64,000 bases of DNA from Polycladomyces subterraneus (GTDB lineage: Bacteria > Bacillota > Bacilli > Thermoactinomycetales > JIR-001). Shown here one piece after another: positions 7,346 through 15,959 of the stretch (the first letter of the stretch is position 1; every line of letters begins with the position of its first letter). The notes under the pieces were generated by a model that worked only from the letters and a program-made list of their open reading frames with translations, was not told the origin of the DNA and did no database searches. The stretch spans positions 1 to 64,000 of the forward strand of contig NZ_JANRHH010000052.1 in assembly GCF_030433435.1 (NCBI RefSeq), in the 5' to 3' direction. The translations under genes and the position numbers were made by a program.

Positions 7346-9667
7346 TTGATCGGAAAAAGCGTCATTCGCAAAGAATCATGGGATAAAGTAACCGGAAGGG
7401 CGAAATACACGCATGATTCCATCGAGGTGGGAATGCTGCATGCCAAACTAGTCACAAGCCCGTATGCCCATGCGCGCATTCGCGGAATCCATACGGAAAA
7501 GGCGTTCTCAATTCCCGGGGTGCGCGCGGTGATCACCGGAGAAGGACTGCCGCTGACGGGAGAGGACTTGCGCGACCGTCCCCCGATCGCCTTTGACAAA
7601 GTGCGCTACCATGGCGAGGTCGTTGCCGTTGTTGTTGCCGATACGCCCGTGCAGGCGGAACAAGCGGCCAACCTTGTTCGCGTTGTGTACAAACCGCTCC
7701 CTGCCGTCGGCTCGCCGCACGAAGCATTGCAAAAAGGAGCTCCATTGATCCACGAGAAATTGGGAAGCTACCAAAAAGAGAAATACACTTATCCTGAACC
7801 GAACACCAACATCGCACACCGTACAAAAATCCGCAAAGGCAATATGGAGAAAGCATGGGCGGAAAGTGATGTCGTTGTCGAGGCCAGCTTTGCTTTTTCT
7901 CCGTCGGACCACGCGGCGATGGAAACAAGGTGCGCCACCGCGGAGATTTTTCCGGACGGAAGCATTGTTATTTCCTCCTCATCCCAGGCACCATTTATGA
8001 TAAAAAAACTGATTAGCTCCTATTTTGGTGAAGATGTTGGCAAAATCATCGTGCATACTCCTCTTGTCGGCGGGGCCTACGGCGGGAAATCCCCCGTACA
8101 ATTGGAGCTTCTCGCCTATCTGGCCTCCAAAGCCGTCGGCGGTCGCAAAGTAAGCGTCTGGAACACAAGAGAAGAGGATCTGATTACATCGCCGGTGCAC
8201 ATCGGCATGGAGGCAACCGTCAAACTAGGCTGTACGACGGACGGCTATATGAAAGTGGCGGAAATCTTATTTTTCTTTGACGGCGGTGCTTATTCTGATA
8301 AAGCCATTGACGTCAGTCGTGCCGCGGCAATTGACTGTACCGGTCCATATCATATCGAAAACGTATGGTGCGATTCATTATGCGTCTATACGAACCATCC
8401 GTACGCCTCGCCGTTTCGGAGTTTCGGTCATTGCGAACAGGCTTTTGCAATGGAACGGGCGATTGATTTGCTTGCGGAAAAGCTGAACATGGATAAGGTG
8501 GAGTTGCGAATGAAAAATGCGATTCGTCCCGGCCACATGACCCCAACCCAAGTCCTACTCAATCAAAGCAACGTCGGCAATTTGCCGGCATGTATCGAGC
8601 GGTTGCGCGAACTCATTCAATGGGACGAATGGCAGCGCATCGAAATCGATCCCCGCACCGTCCGCGCGAAAGGCATCAGCTGTGGGTGGAAAACATCGAC
8701 CATCGATACCGATGCCGGTTCCGGAGCAATTATAACGTTTAATCCGGACGGGAGCGTGAACCTGATGTCCGGTGTGGTGGAAATCGGTACAGGAACGAAA
8801 ACCGTTTTGGCGCAGATCCTCGCGGAAAAGCTGAAAATGGATATCGACGACATCCACGTGAAAATGGACGTCGATACGCAAACGACACCGGAGCACTGGA
8901 AAACGGTCGCCAGCCGCGGCACGTTTATGGCGGGCCGGGCCGTACTGGAAGCGGCGGACGATGCCATTCGTCAATTAAAAAAGATTGCCTCCTGCATACT
9001 CCACGCGCCCATCGAAGATTTGGAGGTCGGCTACGGCAAAGTGTTTTTGCGCGATGACCCTGGCATTTATATTCCGATTAAAGACATCGCCTACGGCTAT
9101 AAGTACCCGAACGGAAACGCGATCGGCGGCCAAATCATCGGACGGGGCAACTACATTATGCGCCATTTAACCCCGTTGGACAAAGAAACCGGTGCGGGAA
9201 AGCCTGGTCCGGAATGGACGGTGTGCGCATACGGGGTGGAGATTGAATTCGACCAACGCGACTACACGTACAAAATCATAAAAGCCGTGTCTGTCATTGA
9301 TATCGGGAAAGTGCTTAACCCAAGAGCCGCGCTCGGGCAGACAATGGGCGCCATGAGTATGGGGCTCAGCTTTGCCAGCCGCGAAACATTTTCGTTTGAC
9401 CGGTATGAGCGGATATTGAACCCGCAATTGCGGACATACAGACCGATCCGGTTCGGCGAGCATCCGGAATATATTGTGGAATTCGTGGAAACACCGCAAA
9501 TCGACGCGCCATACGGGGCCCGCGGTGTCGGCGAGCACGGTCTCATCGGGATGCCGGCGGCACTGGCAAACGCCTTATCCGTCGCTGCCGGAGTCCCGCT
9601 CAATGAGCTGCCGCTGTTTCCCGAACTCATTTGGCGAACAAAAGGTGAGCGACGTGGTTCCATTTGA
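7346..9667 (+). CDS. molybdenum hydroxylase large subunit (xanthine dehydrogenase family)
   Basis: 773 aa, the usual length of the molybdopterin-binding chain. The first 110 residues form the a/b hammerhead domain (VIRKESWDKVTGRAKYTHD), followed by the two molybdopterin-binding domains (GGAYGGKSPVQLELLAYLAS; GVVEIGTGTKTVLAQILAEKL). The catalytic glutamate is seen in GARGVGEHGLIGMPAALANA near the C-terminus. The CoxL active-site loop AYRCSFR is absent, so it is not a CO dehydrogenase. TTG start with AAAGGAGGTGAG immediately upstream. First gene of a large-FAD-FeS operon; the FAD gene overlaps its end. Xanthine or another N-heterocycle or aldehyde is a possible substrate; purine specificity is not proven. 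Confidence 0.85.
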   Translation: MIGKSVIRKESWDKVTGRAKYTHDSIEVGMLHAKLVTSPYAHARIRGIHTEKAFSIPGVRAVITGEGLPLTGEDLRDRPPIAFDKVRYHGEVVAVVVADTPVQAEQAANLVRVVYKPLPAVGSPHEALQKGAPLIHEKLGSYQKEKYTYPEPNTNIAHRTKIRKGNMEKAWAESDVVVEASFAFSPSDHAAMETRCATAEIFPDGSIVISSSSQAPFMIKKLISSYFGEDVGKIIVHTPLVGGAYGGKSPVQLELLAYLASKAVGGRKVSVWNTREEDLITSPVHIGMEATVKLGCTTDGYMKVAEILFFFDGGAYSDKAIDVSRAAAIDCTGPYHIENVWCDSLCVYTNHPYASPFRSFGHCEQAFAMERAIDLLAEKLNMDKVELRMKNAIRPGHMTPTQVLLNQSNVGNLPACIERLRELIQWDEWQRIEIDPRTVRAKGISCGWKTSTIDTDAGSGAIITFNPDGSVNLMSGVVEIGTGTKTVLAQILAEKLKMDIDDIHVKMDVDTQTTPEHWKTVASRGTFMAGRAVLEAADDAIRQLKKIASCILHAPIEDLEVGYGKVFLRDDPGIYIPIKDIAYGYKYPNGNAIGGQIIGRGNYIMRHLTPLDKETGAGKPGPEWTVCAYGVEIEFDQRDYTYKIIKAVSVIDIGKVLNPRAALGQTMGAMSMGLSFASRETFSFDRYERILNPQLRTYRPIRFGEHPEYIVEFVETPQIDAPYGARGVGEHGLIGMPAALANALSVAAGVPLNELPLFPELIWRTKGERRGSI

Positions 9668-10487
9668 CTTTACGTATTATCGACCGTCATTGATCGAAGA
9701 AGCCGTCCGGTTATTTGAAAGCCTGCGGTGGCACGGGCAAAAACCCCTATATTACGGCGGTGGAACCGAAATTATCACGCTTTCCCGGTTTCATCTCGTC
9801 TTTGCCGATGCAGTGATTGACATTAAGCAAATTCCCGAGTGCCGTACGCTTGAAGCGGGGTCGCGTCAACTTGTACTTGGCTCGGCATTGTCGCTTACAA
9901 CAATCGAAGAAGCGAATCCTTTCCCACTATTGACGAAGGCGGCGAGCGAGGTCGCCGACCGAACGGCGCGCAACCAGATTACGCTCGGCGGCAACATTTG
10001 CGGACAAATTTTTTACCGTGAAGCCGTCCTTCCTTTATTGCTTGCCGACTGCGACGTCATCATCGCCGGAAAGGAAGGCCTGAAGCAACGTTCCATTCAT
10101 AAAGTGTTTCGTCAGTACATGCGTCTGGAACATGGGGAATTTCTCGTTCAAGTGAAAATTGATTCATCGTATTTATCGCTTCCCCACTTTCATACGAAGC
10201 GCCGCAAACAAGGGGAGGTCGGTTATCCGCTTGTCACGGTCGCCGCCATCAAAAAGGACGAACGGCTTCGCGTCGCCTTCAGCGGTGTCTGTCCGTTTCC
10301 GTTCCGTTCAAAAGCGGTGGAAGAGCGGCTGAACGCGCGGCACCTTCCGCCCGATGTCCGCATTGCCGATGCCCTTCAAGCTCTTCCTCACCCGATTTTG
10401 GATGATATCGAAGGGTCAGCGGAATACCGCCTGTTCGTGCTAAAACAGACGCTTTTCGACACCATCACTGCGCTGGAAGGAGAATGA
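9645..10487 (+). CDS. molybdenum hydroxylase FAD-binding subunit
   Basis: 280 aa with the CoxM/XdhB FAD fold: FDFTYYRPSLIEEAVRLF at the start, the FAD pyrophosphate-binding loop YYGGGTEI, and TARNQITLGGNICGQ, the second FAD motif. The C-terminal CODH-flavoprotein domain follows (about residues 175-275). It transfers electrons from the FeS subunit to NAD or another acceptor. GTG start at 9645 with AAAAGG upstream overlaps the large-subunit gene by 23 bp; a second GTG at 9654 is possible. It is 4 bp before the FeS gene. Confidence 0.85.
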   Translation: MSDVVPFDFTYYRPSLIEEAVRLFESLRWHGQKPLYYGGGTEIITLSRFHLVFADAVIDIKQIPECRTLEAGSRQLVLGSALSLTTIEEANPFPLLTKAASEVADRTARNQITLGGNICGQIFYREAVLPLLLADCDVIIAGKEGLKQRSIHKVFRQYMRLEHGEFLVQVKIDSSYLSLPHFHTKRRKQGEVGYPLVTVAAIKKDERLRVAFSGVCPFPFRSKAVEERLNARHLPPDVRIADALQALPHPILDDIEGSAEYRLFVLKQTLFDTITALEGE

Positions 10488-10491
10488 AACA

Positions 10492-10953
10492 ATGGAACGA
10501 GCGACAAAATGCGAAATGCTTCTTCACATAAACGGGGAGGAACATTTCGTCTTCGCCCGTCAGGCCGATACATTGTTGTTTGTTCTCCGGAACGAACTTC
10601 GTTTCACTGGAACCAAACCCGGCTGCCTGAACGGCGATTGCGGCGCTTGTACCGTACTGGTCGACGGCAAGCCAATCAAATCGTGCATGATGCTCGCCAT
10701 CGAAACAGTGGGAAAATCGATTACGACGATCGAAGGGCTGAAAAACACCCCAATCCAACAGGCGTTTGTTGAACAGTTTGCATTCCAGTGCGGCTATTGC
10801 ACACCGGGGTTCATTATGAATACCTATGCTTTGACAGAGCGGCATCCCGACGCCGACGATCAACTCATTCAAGAATGGCTCGAATCGAACATTTGCCGCT
10901 GCACAAGCTACATAGAAATCGAGCAAGCCGTCAAATCCGTGTTAGCAAAATAA
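10492..10953 (+). CDS. molybdenum hydroxylase 2Fe-2S subunit
   Basis: 153 aa with two [2Fe-2S] domains. The ferredoxin-like domain has GCLNGDCGACTVLVDG (cluster cysteines about 43-51, fourth in KSCMML); the helical domain has CGYCTPGFIM and ICRCTSY. This is the small chain of xanthine dehydrogenase/CO dehydrogenase enzymes and passes electrons from the Mo site to FAD. ATG preceded by GGAGAATGAAAC. Last gene of the operon, followed by a bidirectional terminator (11053-11106). No cofactor sulfuration (XdhC/CoxF-like) gene is present in the operon. Confidence 0.9.
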   Translation: MERATKCEMLLHINGEEHFVFARQADTLLFVLRNELRFTGTKPGCLNGDCGACTVLVDGKPIKSCMMLAIETVGKSITTIEGLKNTPIQQAFVEQFAFQCGYCTPGFIMNTYALTERHPDADDQLIQEWLESNICRCTSYIEIEQAVKSVLAK

Positions 10954-11052
10954 AATGGTTTGATGAGGCGGCGAAAGAAACGGGCTTGGGTTTCTTCACG
11001 CACATCTACTGAAGTGGCGTCGAGATCATGCGGTTTTCCCTAAAGTCTTAAA

Positions 11053-11106
11053 AAAAGGGAAAGTGATTGGCCAGCTGAAAATAGCGGTCTCTCACTTTCC
11101 CTTTTT
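11053..11106. terminator. bidirectional terminator between convergent genes
   Basis: AAAAAGGGAAAGTGA (from 11052) pairs with TCACTTTCCCTTTTT (to 11106) around a GC-rich loop. It gives an A-stem-T structure on both strands, ending the Mo-hydroxylase operon and the minus-strand peptidase gene. Confidence 0.8.
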
Positions 11107-11203
11107 ACTTTCCCTAAACTCCGAACACAAAAGAGAAGAAGCCCGATGCGAATGGAGGGAGCTCCCTATTATTAGTCGCTCGGATAATCCACTTTATCCC
11201 AGG

Positions 11204-12376
11204 TTAAGGCGCTTGTGTCAAGGCGGGGATTAGCGCATCGGCTTTGGGACTGCCGATTCCTGTAACCAGGTCGTATCCCGAAATGCTGGTAAATCCTCCA
11301 TTGCTGCCCTGCGTGACATCGTGGTAGTTGTTTGTGTAACCGGAACTGTTGGTTGTCCCGGCAATCTGGTACAGTTGTTGAATCGTGTCCAGACTGGATA
11401 ACGGCATGGTTCTACCTTGGTCAACTAGAGCGAGCATCGCCGCCCAGCAGGGAGAACCCAAACTGGTACCGCCCACAACGAACCAACCGGATTGTCCTTG
11501 ATATTTGGTTCCACTGTAAACAGCCACTCCAGTATAGGGGTCCGCGTCAAATGAGATATCCGGATTTCCGCGTTGAGTCCCGACAATATTGGACCACCCA
11601 TCCTGATAACTCGGGCGGGCCACATAGGTGCTTGTCCCACCGCCGGAGCCAGACCAACCTGATTCGCTCAGGTAATTGCCGCTCGTATCGATCTGAAGAG
11701 ACGTCCCCCCTACTGCCAACACAAAGGGGGATACCGCGGGCCATCCGGTTCCTGCACCACTGTCCCCCGATGAGGCGAGATAAATCGTACCGGGATGTTG
11801 AAAGTGGGAATCATAGCTGGATTCGCTAGAGAATTCAGCACCGCCCCAGCTGTTGCTGACCACTTGTGCTCCATTATTGGAAGCGTAGTCAATGGCGGTC
11901 ACCAGGTCAGATATGGAAGCGGATTTTGCTACAACCAACAGAATTTTAGCGTTGGGCGCAAGAGCGTGGGCCCATTCCACATCCATGGCGGTTTCCAACG
12001 CCCAGCCACCGTCCGTCCGGTTGGGCTTTCCACTAGGATAAGCGATTTGCAAGTTGGCCGCGGGTAAACCGAACTGAGCGTCAAACGTGGCTAAGTCATT
12101 TTGGATGGTTGGACTCCCGTAAGCGTCCACAATGGCGATGGTTTGTCCCATCCCCGTAGCAGTCAGACGATCGATCCCGTAAGCTTTTTTGATTTGCGAA
12201 GGTTGATAACCGCTTTGGTAGGTGGGAGTGGCGTTTTTTTTGAAATGGATGGGGGGATGGGCGGTCCACTGCAGCGGTTGTGCGTGTACGGACGGGACAA
12301 ATCCGACCGCAAAGGTGGAAATCAATAACGTAGTAGCCATAAACGCGGAACTGAAAAGATGTTTACTTCTACGCAT
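11204..12376 (-). CDS. secreted S53 (sedolisin/kumamolisin-like) serine-carboxyl peptidase without prodomain
   Basis: 390 aa. Residues 1-32 are a Sec signal peptide (RRSK, hydrophobic core, VHA-QP cleavage site). The mature part starts with a subtilisin-fold S53 domain: YGIDRLTATGMGQTIAIVDAYG, then WALETAMDVEWAHALAP with the catalytic Glu and Asp, SSGDSG with the oxyanion Asp, and GGTSLGSPCWAA with the nucleophilic Ser. The C-terminal calcium site DVTQGSNGG...GYDLVTGIGSP is intact. Usual family members carry a prodomain of about 180 residues; here only about 35 residues lie between signal and catalytic domain. Probably an acid- or heat-stable extracellular protease. The gene stands alone and ends at the bidirectional terminator. 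Confidence 0.9.
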   Translation of the reverse strand: MRRSKHLFSSAFMATTLLISTFAVGFVPSVHAQPLQWTAHPPIHFKKNATPTYQSGYQPSQIKKAYGIDRLTATGMGQTIAIVDAYGSPTIQNDLATFDAQFGLPAANLQIAYPSGKPNRTDGGWALETAMDVEWAHALAPNAKILLVVAKSASISDLVTAIDYASNNGAQVVSNSWGGAEFSSESSYDSHFQHPGTIYLASSGDSGAGTGWPAVSPFVLAVGGTSLQIDTSGNYLSESGWSGSGGGTSTYVARPSYQDGWSNIVGTQRGNPDISFDADPYTGVAVYSGTKYQGQSGWFVVGGTSLGSPCWAAMLALVDQGRTMPLSSLDTIQQLYQIAGTTNSSGYTNNYHDVTQGSNGGFTSISGYDLVTGIGSPKADALIPALTQAP

Positions 12377-12584
12377 TCATTAGCCTCCTTTTTTCTTAGC
12401 AAAGAAATCGACTGACCATCTGAACACCCTTACTTGTACAATATATTCAAACTATTAAAAAAATAATAGAACTTTGTTTCGCTGATGTTACGGCAAAATC
12501 ACCAGTTGTTTACATTTTGATGAGAATACATTTTTGGTGAGGAAAGGATATACACATCAAGGAGCCACTCTTTTCGAGTGGCTT

Positions 12585-12624
12585 GAGGCTATTGACAAAC
12601 CCAGCGGAAAACCGCTGTGTTTGT
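12585..12624. repeat. dispersed repeat family A, copy 2
   Basis: GAGGCTATTGACAA leads into ACAAACCCAGCGG, AAAA, CCGCTGTGTTTGT (one mismatch in the stem). The leader and stem recur at 60410-60446, and the stem also at 6409-6437 and 37321-37351. Confidence 0.7.
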
Positions 12625-12702
12625 GTCGACCTGGGGAGGAAATTTAACTATTTGTCATTGCCATTGTCTATGACTTGGTGTTGCCCCCAATACGGAAAAA
12701 TC

Positions 12703-12724
12703 TCCGCTAAATACCTTTAGCGGA
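12703..12724. repeat. dispersed repeat family B, copy
   Basis: TCCGCTAA, six bases, TTAGCGGA, followed by CATCATTT. Other copies are at 60963-60992 and 62477-62500, with single half-sites at 6328-6338 and about 60891-60899. Confidence 0.7.
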
Positions 12725-12850
12725 CATCATTTCTGGTAAGAAGAAGTCAGGATCCTGCATACGGGCCTGTTGTTTTGGATGTCGTTGTCGTACTCTATCC
12801 AGTATGATCGACCATCGATTTGCAGCCGTGCATCAGGGGACAACATCGAC

Positions 12851-13291
12851 TTATATTCCTTCTTTTGCTTGTTCTTCATCCCACGGTCGTCCAAGCTGGG
12901 CCAGGGTTTGAGCCCATTCGTTGAAAATCACCTGTTTCGCTCCACGTGTGTTCCACCACTTTACTCGCTGGATGACGTTGTCGATTCCAAGCGCCTTGAC
13001 AATCCGGTAAAGGATATCATTTATTCCGCAGTAATGGCGTCCTTGTCGCTTGGAAAACGGATAATACTCCACTTTAATCCCAAGTGTTTTCCCCACTATC
13101 TGACATCCACGCGGCCCCAAAGTATAAACTTTGGGGCTATGGGTACCACGTAATTTATAGGATTCAACTGCGCGCCCACGTTCGTTTTTATTGATGGTGT
13201 GGATCATATAGATAACAGTCTCGGGCTTCATGTCCAGCAGTCTAGCAAGGTGTTGAACAGTTGCCATACGGAAGAAGAAGAGAAGCGTCAT
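12851..13291 (-). pseudogene. replication-relaxation family protein, N-terminally truncated remnant
   Basis: 146 codons. MATVQHLARLLDMKPETVIYMIHTINKNERGRAVES is a winged-helix segment, followed by SPKVYTLGPRGCQIVGKTLGI and GINDILYRIVKALG, as in the replication-relaxation proteins of plasmids and integrative elements. The frame begins in the middle of the first helix (LLFFFRMATVQHL) and the ATG at 13291 has no ribosome binding site, so the N-terminus is probably lost. Family members are also longer at the C-terminus. It marks a former mobile element. Alternatively it could be a short functional variant. Confidence 0.6.
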
Positions 13292-13357
13292 GGACAGGGC
13301 GTATATTTAAGGATTTTTCCGTATCATCCCCTATTTCCGGCACGCTCATCTGCCTCG

Positions 13358-14164
13358 TCACAATGACAAATCGCGCCGGCGGAAAACCATCGCCACAAGG
13401 AGGAACAGCACCATCGCGGTCAAGCCCAAACCCACCGCTGTCCACAAGATGTCTTCTTCTCCCCGTGCGAGACGTACCGGTTCATACAGGCTGAACAACG
13501 TCCAGTTCCTTAGCCAATCCAGTTTTTCTCCCAGCTTGCCAGCAAAGTCCATGGCATAGAACAGAATGGTCACTGTCGCCGACCAGGAACTCGCCTTCTT
13601 TTCGTCGTCAAACAAGCACGAAAACAGGAAGCTGTACGCACCGATCACAGAAAAAAACAGGAAACAGACCAAATTCAGTTCCACGTAGTTCGACCGATCC
13701 AGGGCAGGTTGATCCAGCATCCAGGCATCTCCCGCAATCCCGCCGAGGACAGTGAACAAGTTGATAAGCCCGAGCCCCGTGATGAAAAATGCGACTTGCG
13801 TCAGGACAAGCCGTGGCCGGGACAACGGCGTTGACAGCAGAAATGCCATGGACCCCCGGTCTACATGCCGAGCCACTAGCCGAGTCGGGATCACCACGCT
13901 GTACACCATCAGCAGAATCAGATACATGAAGGAGTGGTACTCCATGGCGATAAAATCATTTAAACGCTGTACCCCGGCCTCAATTCCAAACACTTTCATC
14001 ATCTCTTCCGGCATTTTCTTCAGCAATTCATTCGTGTATTCGGGAGTAAAGTAGGGATAGATGGAGACAATCATCAGCACATAAAAAAACGACCCGATCG
14101 CCATCGCTCCCAATGTCTTGCCATGCAACCGCCACATTGCCCGGTACAGCGCGAGATTAATCAT
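13358..14164 (-). CDS. ABC-2 type transporter permease
   Basis: 268 aa with about six membrane helices: one near residues 20-40, a second after the extracellular loop (HSFMYLILLMVYSVVIP), and four more up to the C-terminal GLGLTAMVLFLLVAMVFRRRD. The long loop after helix 1 and the segment RGSMAFLLSTPLSRPRLVLTQ are typical of ABC-2 exporter permeases. It overlaps the ATPase gene by 4 bp (ATGA), so the two are translated together as one exporter. The substrate is unknown. The operon is preceded by a c-di-AMP riboswitch. Confidence 0.8.
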   Translation of the reverse strand: MINLALYRAMWRLHGKTLGAMAIGSFFYVLMIVSIYPYFTPEYTNELLKKMPEEMMKVFGIEAGVQRLNDFIAMEYHSFMYLILLMVYSVVIPTRLVARHVDRGSMAFLLSTPLSRPRLVLTQVAFFITGLGLINLFTVLGGIAGDAWMLDQPALDRSNYVELNLVCFLFFSVIGAYSFLFSCLFDDEKKASSWSATVTILFYAMDFAGKLGEKLDWLRNWTLFSLYEPVRLARGEEDILWTAVGLGLTAMVLFLLVAMVFRRRDLSL

Positions 14165-15045
14165 TCTTTCGCCTCCCGTTGTTCATAGTAGTGCATAAAG
14201 ACTTCTTCGAGATCCATCTCTTTGTGTTCCAGATGGCGGACATCCACATCGCTTAGAGAGCGGATCAGGGGATTCAGATCACCTTGTACCTCGATTTCAA
14301 CCGTTGTTTCTCCCCGGCGAACCACCCTGAGCCCGGTCTGAATCAATCGGTCGATGTCCGATTTACTTCCCAGAGTCACAACAAACGCTTTTCTCTGCTC
14401 ATTGAGCAACTCCTGGACGGACCTCACAGCGATCAGCCGTCCTTCCCGGATGATACCGACCCGGTCTGCCGTTCGCTCGATCTCCTGAAACAGATGGGAG
14501 GACATAAAAATCGTTTTTCCTCGCTTTTTTTCTTCCAGAATCAATTCCACAAACACACGTTGCATGAGCGGATCCAAACCGGAAGTGGGTTCATCCAGGA
14601 TCAGGATCTCCGGATCATGCATGAACGCGGCCACAATGGCCAGTTTTTGCTTCATTCCCTTGGACATTTTTCGGATCGGAACCCGGGGGTCCAGCTCTAG
14701 TCGCTCCAGCAGCTCATCCCTTCTGTCATCCTTCTGTCCATGGAGTCCCGCCATCAAATCCAAGAAACCGATACCGTTCAGTCCTTCAAACATGGCAATC
14801 TCCCCCGGGAGATAACCGGTGATTTTTTGAATCTTGTCCGATTCACTCCAACAGTCCATGCCGCCAATTTCCGCTTTGCCCTCATCCTGTCTCATGAAAC
14901 CCATCAAGTGGCGAATCGTGGTGGATTTTCCCGCTCCGTTAGGTCCGAGATAACCGAATACTTCTCCTCGATTCACTTCAAGGGTGAGATCAAAAATTCC
15001 CTTTCCACCCGGAAACCGTTTGGTCAATTCATTGATTCGGATCAT
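14161..15045 (-). CDS. ABC exporter ATP-binding protein
   Basis: 294 aa. Walker [11 protein letters not shown] (about 33-42), Q-loop region ITGYLPGE, signature MSKGMKQK, Walker B ILILDEPTSGLDP, and switch His in MSSHLFQE. The C-terminal domain of about 80 residues is of the DrrA/CcmA exporter type. ATG with AGAGGAGG upstream. It lies 118 bp below a terminator preceded by a ydaO riboswitch on the same strand, so expression is probably controlled by c-di-AMP. It pairs with the overlapping permease gene. Confidence 0.9.
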   Translation of the reverse strand: MIRINELTKRFPGGKGIFDLTLEVNRGEVFGYLGPNGAGKSTTIRHLMGFMRQDEGKAEIGGMDCWSESDKIQKITGYLPGEIAMFEGLNGIGFLDLMAGLHGQKDDRRDELLERLELDPRVPIRKMSKGMKQKLAIVAAFMHDPEILILDEPTSGLDPLMQRVFVELILEEKKRGKTIFMSSHLFQEIERTADRVGIIREGRLIAVRSVQELLNEQRKAFVVTLGSKSDIDRLIQTGLRVVRRGETTVEIEVQGDLNPLIRSLSDVDVRHLEHKEMDLEEVFMHYYEQREAKE

Positions 15046-15162
15046 GATCCAGCCTCCTCTCTGTCTTCCCAGCGATCAATACCACACTCGAGCATTATCC
15101 TCACATCCATCATGAGTGTTCTTCTTTTCGTCATGACAATGTTAGGGGCATTTTCAACAACA

Positions 15163-15201
15163 GAAAAAGCCACGAGAAGGGTGTCTTCCCGTGGCTTTTT
15201 C
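15163..15201 (-). terminator. intrinsic terminator of riboswitch expression platform
   Basis: GAAAAAGCCACG (15163-15174) pairs with CGTGGCTTTTTC (15190-15201), with extra pairing GAAG/CTTC inside. The A and T tracts make it active on the minus strand (and possibly both). It lies 51 bp after the c-di-AMP aptamer and before the ABC exporter genes. Confidence 0.85.
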
Positions 15202-15251
15202 GGCACAGCAAAAACAGCCGTGCCCCCCGCACGATTCTCACTCCCCCTCTC

Positions 15252-15415
15252 CCAACGCTTACGAGGTTAGCTGACGGATTCGGGTGGCTGAGAGTCACCC
15301 TACCCGGGCATGGAACGGATCCACCCCAGGATTCACCCCTTGCAGTCCGTGACAGATCCGCCACAGTCTGCGGTTGGTTCCCCCGCTCCCGCGTATCGCG
15401 GGACTCAGCGATTTA
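15252..15415 (-). promoter_or_regulatory. ydaO-yuaA (cyclic di-AMP) riboswitch
   Basis: On the minus strand the aptamer core is unmistakable: CGGGGGAACCA, later GGGGTGAATCC, GTAGGGTGAC, then CCGAATCCGTCAGCTAACC and TCGTAAGCG, with the outer stem AGCG/CGCT closing it (15256-15260 with 15407-15410). These are the conserved blocks of the ydaO class. It is followed by a strong terminator, the typical OFF switch when c-di-AMP is bound. Its target here is an ABC-2 exporter pair rather than the usual potassium transporter or cell-wall hydrolase. Confidence 0.93.
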
Positions 15416-15959
15416 CGAGGATATATTGATTTTTTAAAGTGAGCTCATCATACTCCTCTAACGACCTGTTGTAAAGGATCATTTTTCTTCAAAAAGGAAC
15501 GAAAAACCGCCATATCACCCGATCCATGTGCCTGGAGGTCCATTTCTCTTCTGTTTATTCCCTGTGACAAATTCAATCGGACCGAAGCTTTTGAAACCAT
15601 GGCCAATAGCAAAATGACTCCACCCCAATTCACCCCGGTGTACGGATATTCGCCGTTTCCGGAAATATAAATCAGCAAATATCAGACAAATATATCTAGG
15701 TTGGCCACCGGGCAGGTTTGCTACTTCTATCAGCCGTTCTTGCAAAAGTGAAGCGCAAATAAAAAAGCGGGAGGGAAGGATACCCCCACATACATACAGA
15801 TCGTAGCTCCATCACACCCGAACCAACAATCGCACTACACAAGGCACTACACCCGGCGACTGTCAAAGGGGCCATACAGTAGCCGGATACACCAAGTCAT
15901 GGTTGATCGAAAGGATAAAATTATCTCAGAAAAACCCAGCCCTTCCGTCCTACTTGTCT
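15416..15959. other. intergenic region, nothing recognised
   Basis: About 540 bp between the riboswitch and the MFS gene. The riboswitch promoter should lie in the AT-rich part just above 15420. The rest has no supported coding frame, no clear repeat and no RNA motif that I recognise. Confidence 0.4.

Larger units (their letters stand above)
12377..12850. other. intergenic region with two kinds of palindromic repeat
   Basis: About 470 bp upstream of the peptidase gene. It contains AGCCACTC/GAGTGGCT (12563-12583), repeat family A copy 2 (12595-12624) preceded by GAGGCTATTGACAA, and repeat family B copy (12703-12724). The AT-rich part at 12430-12480 probably holds the peptidase promoter. No coding frame was recognised. 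Confidence 0.5.

Noticed and set aside
7508-7928. Minus-strand frames inside the Mo-hydroxylase large subunit
   Set aside because: Shadow frames of a well-supported coding region with no start signals.
15131-15364. Minus-strand 77-codon frame over the c-di-AMP riboswitch
   Set aside because: It covers the conserved aptamer and terminator; the RNA interpretation explains the sequence much better than coding.
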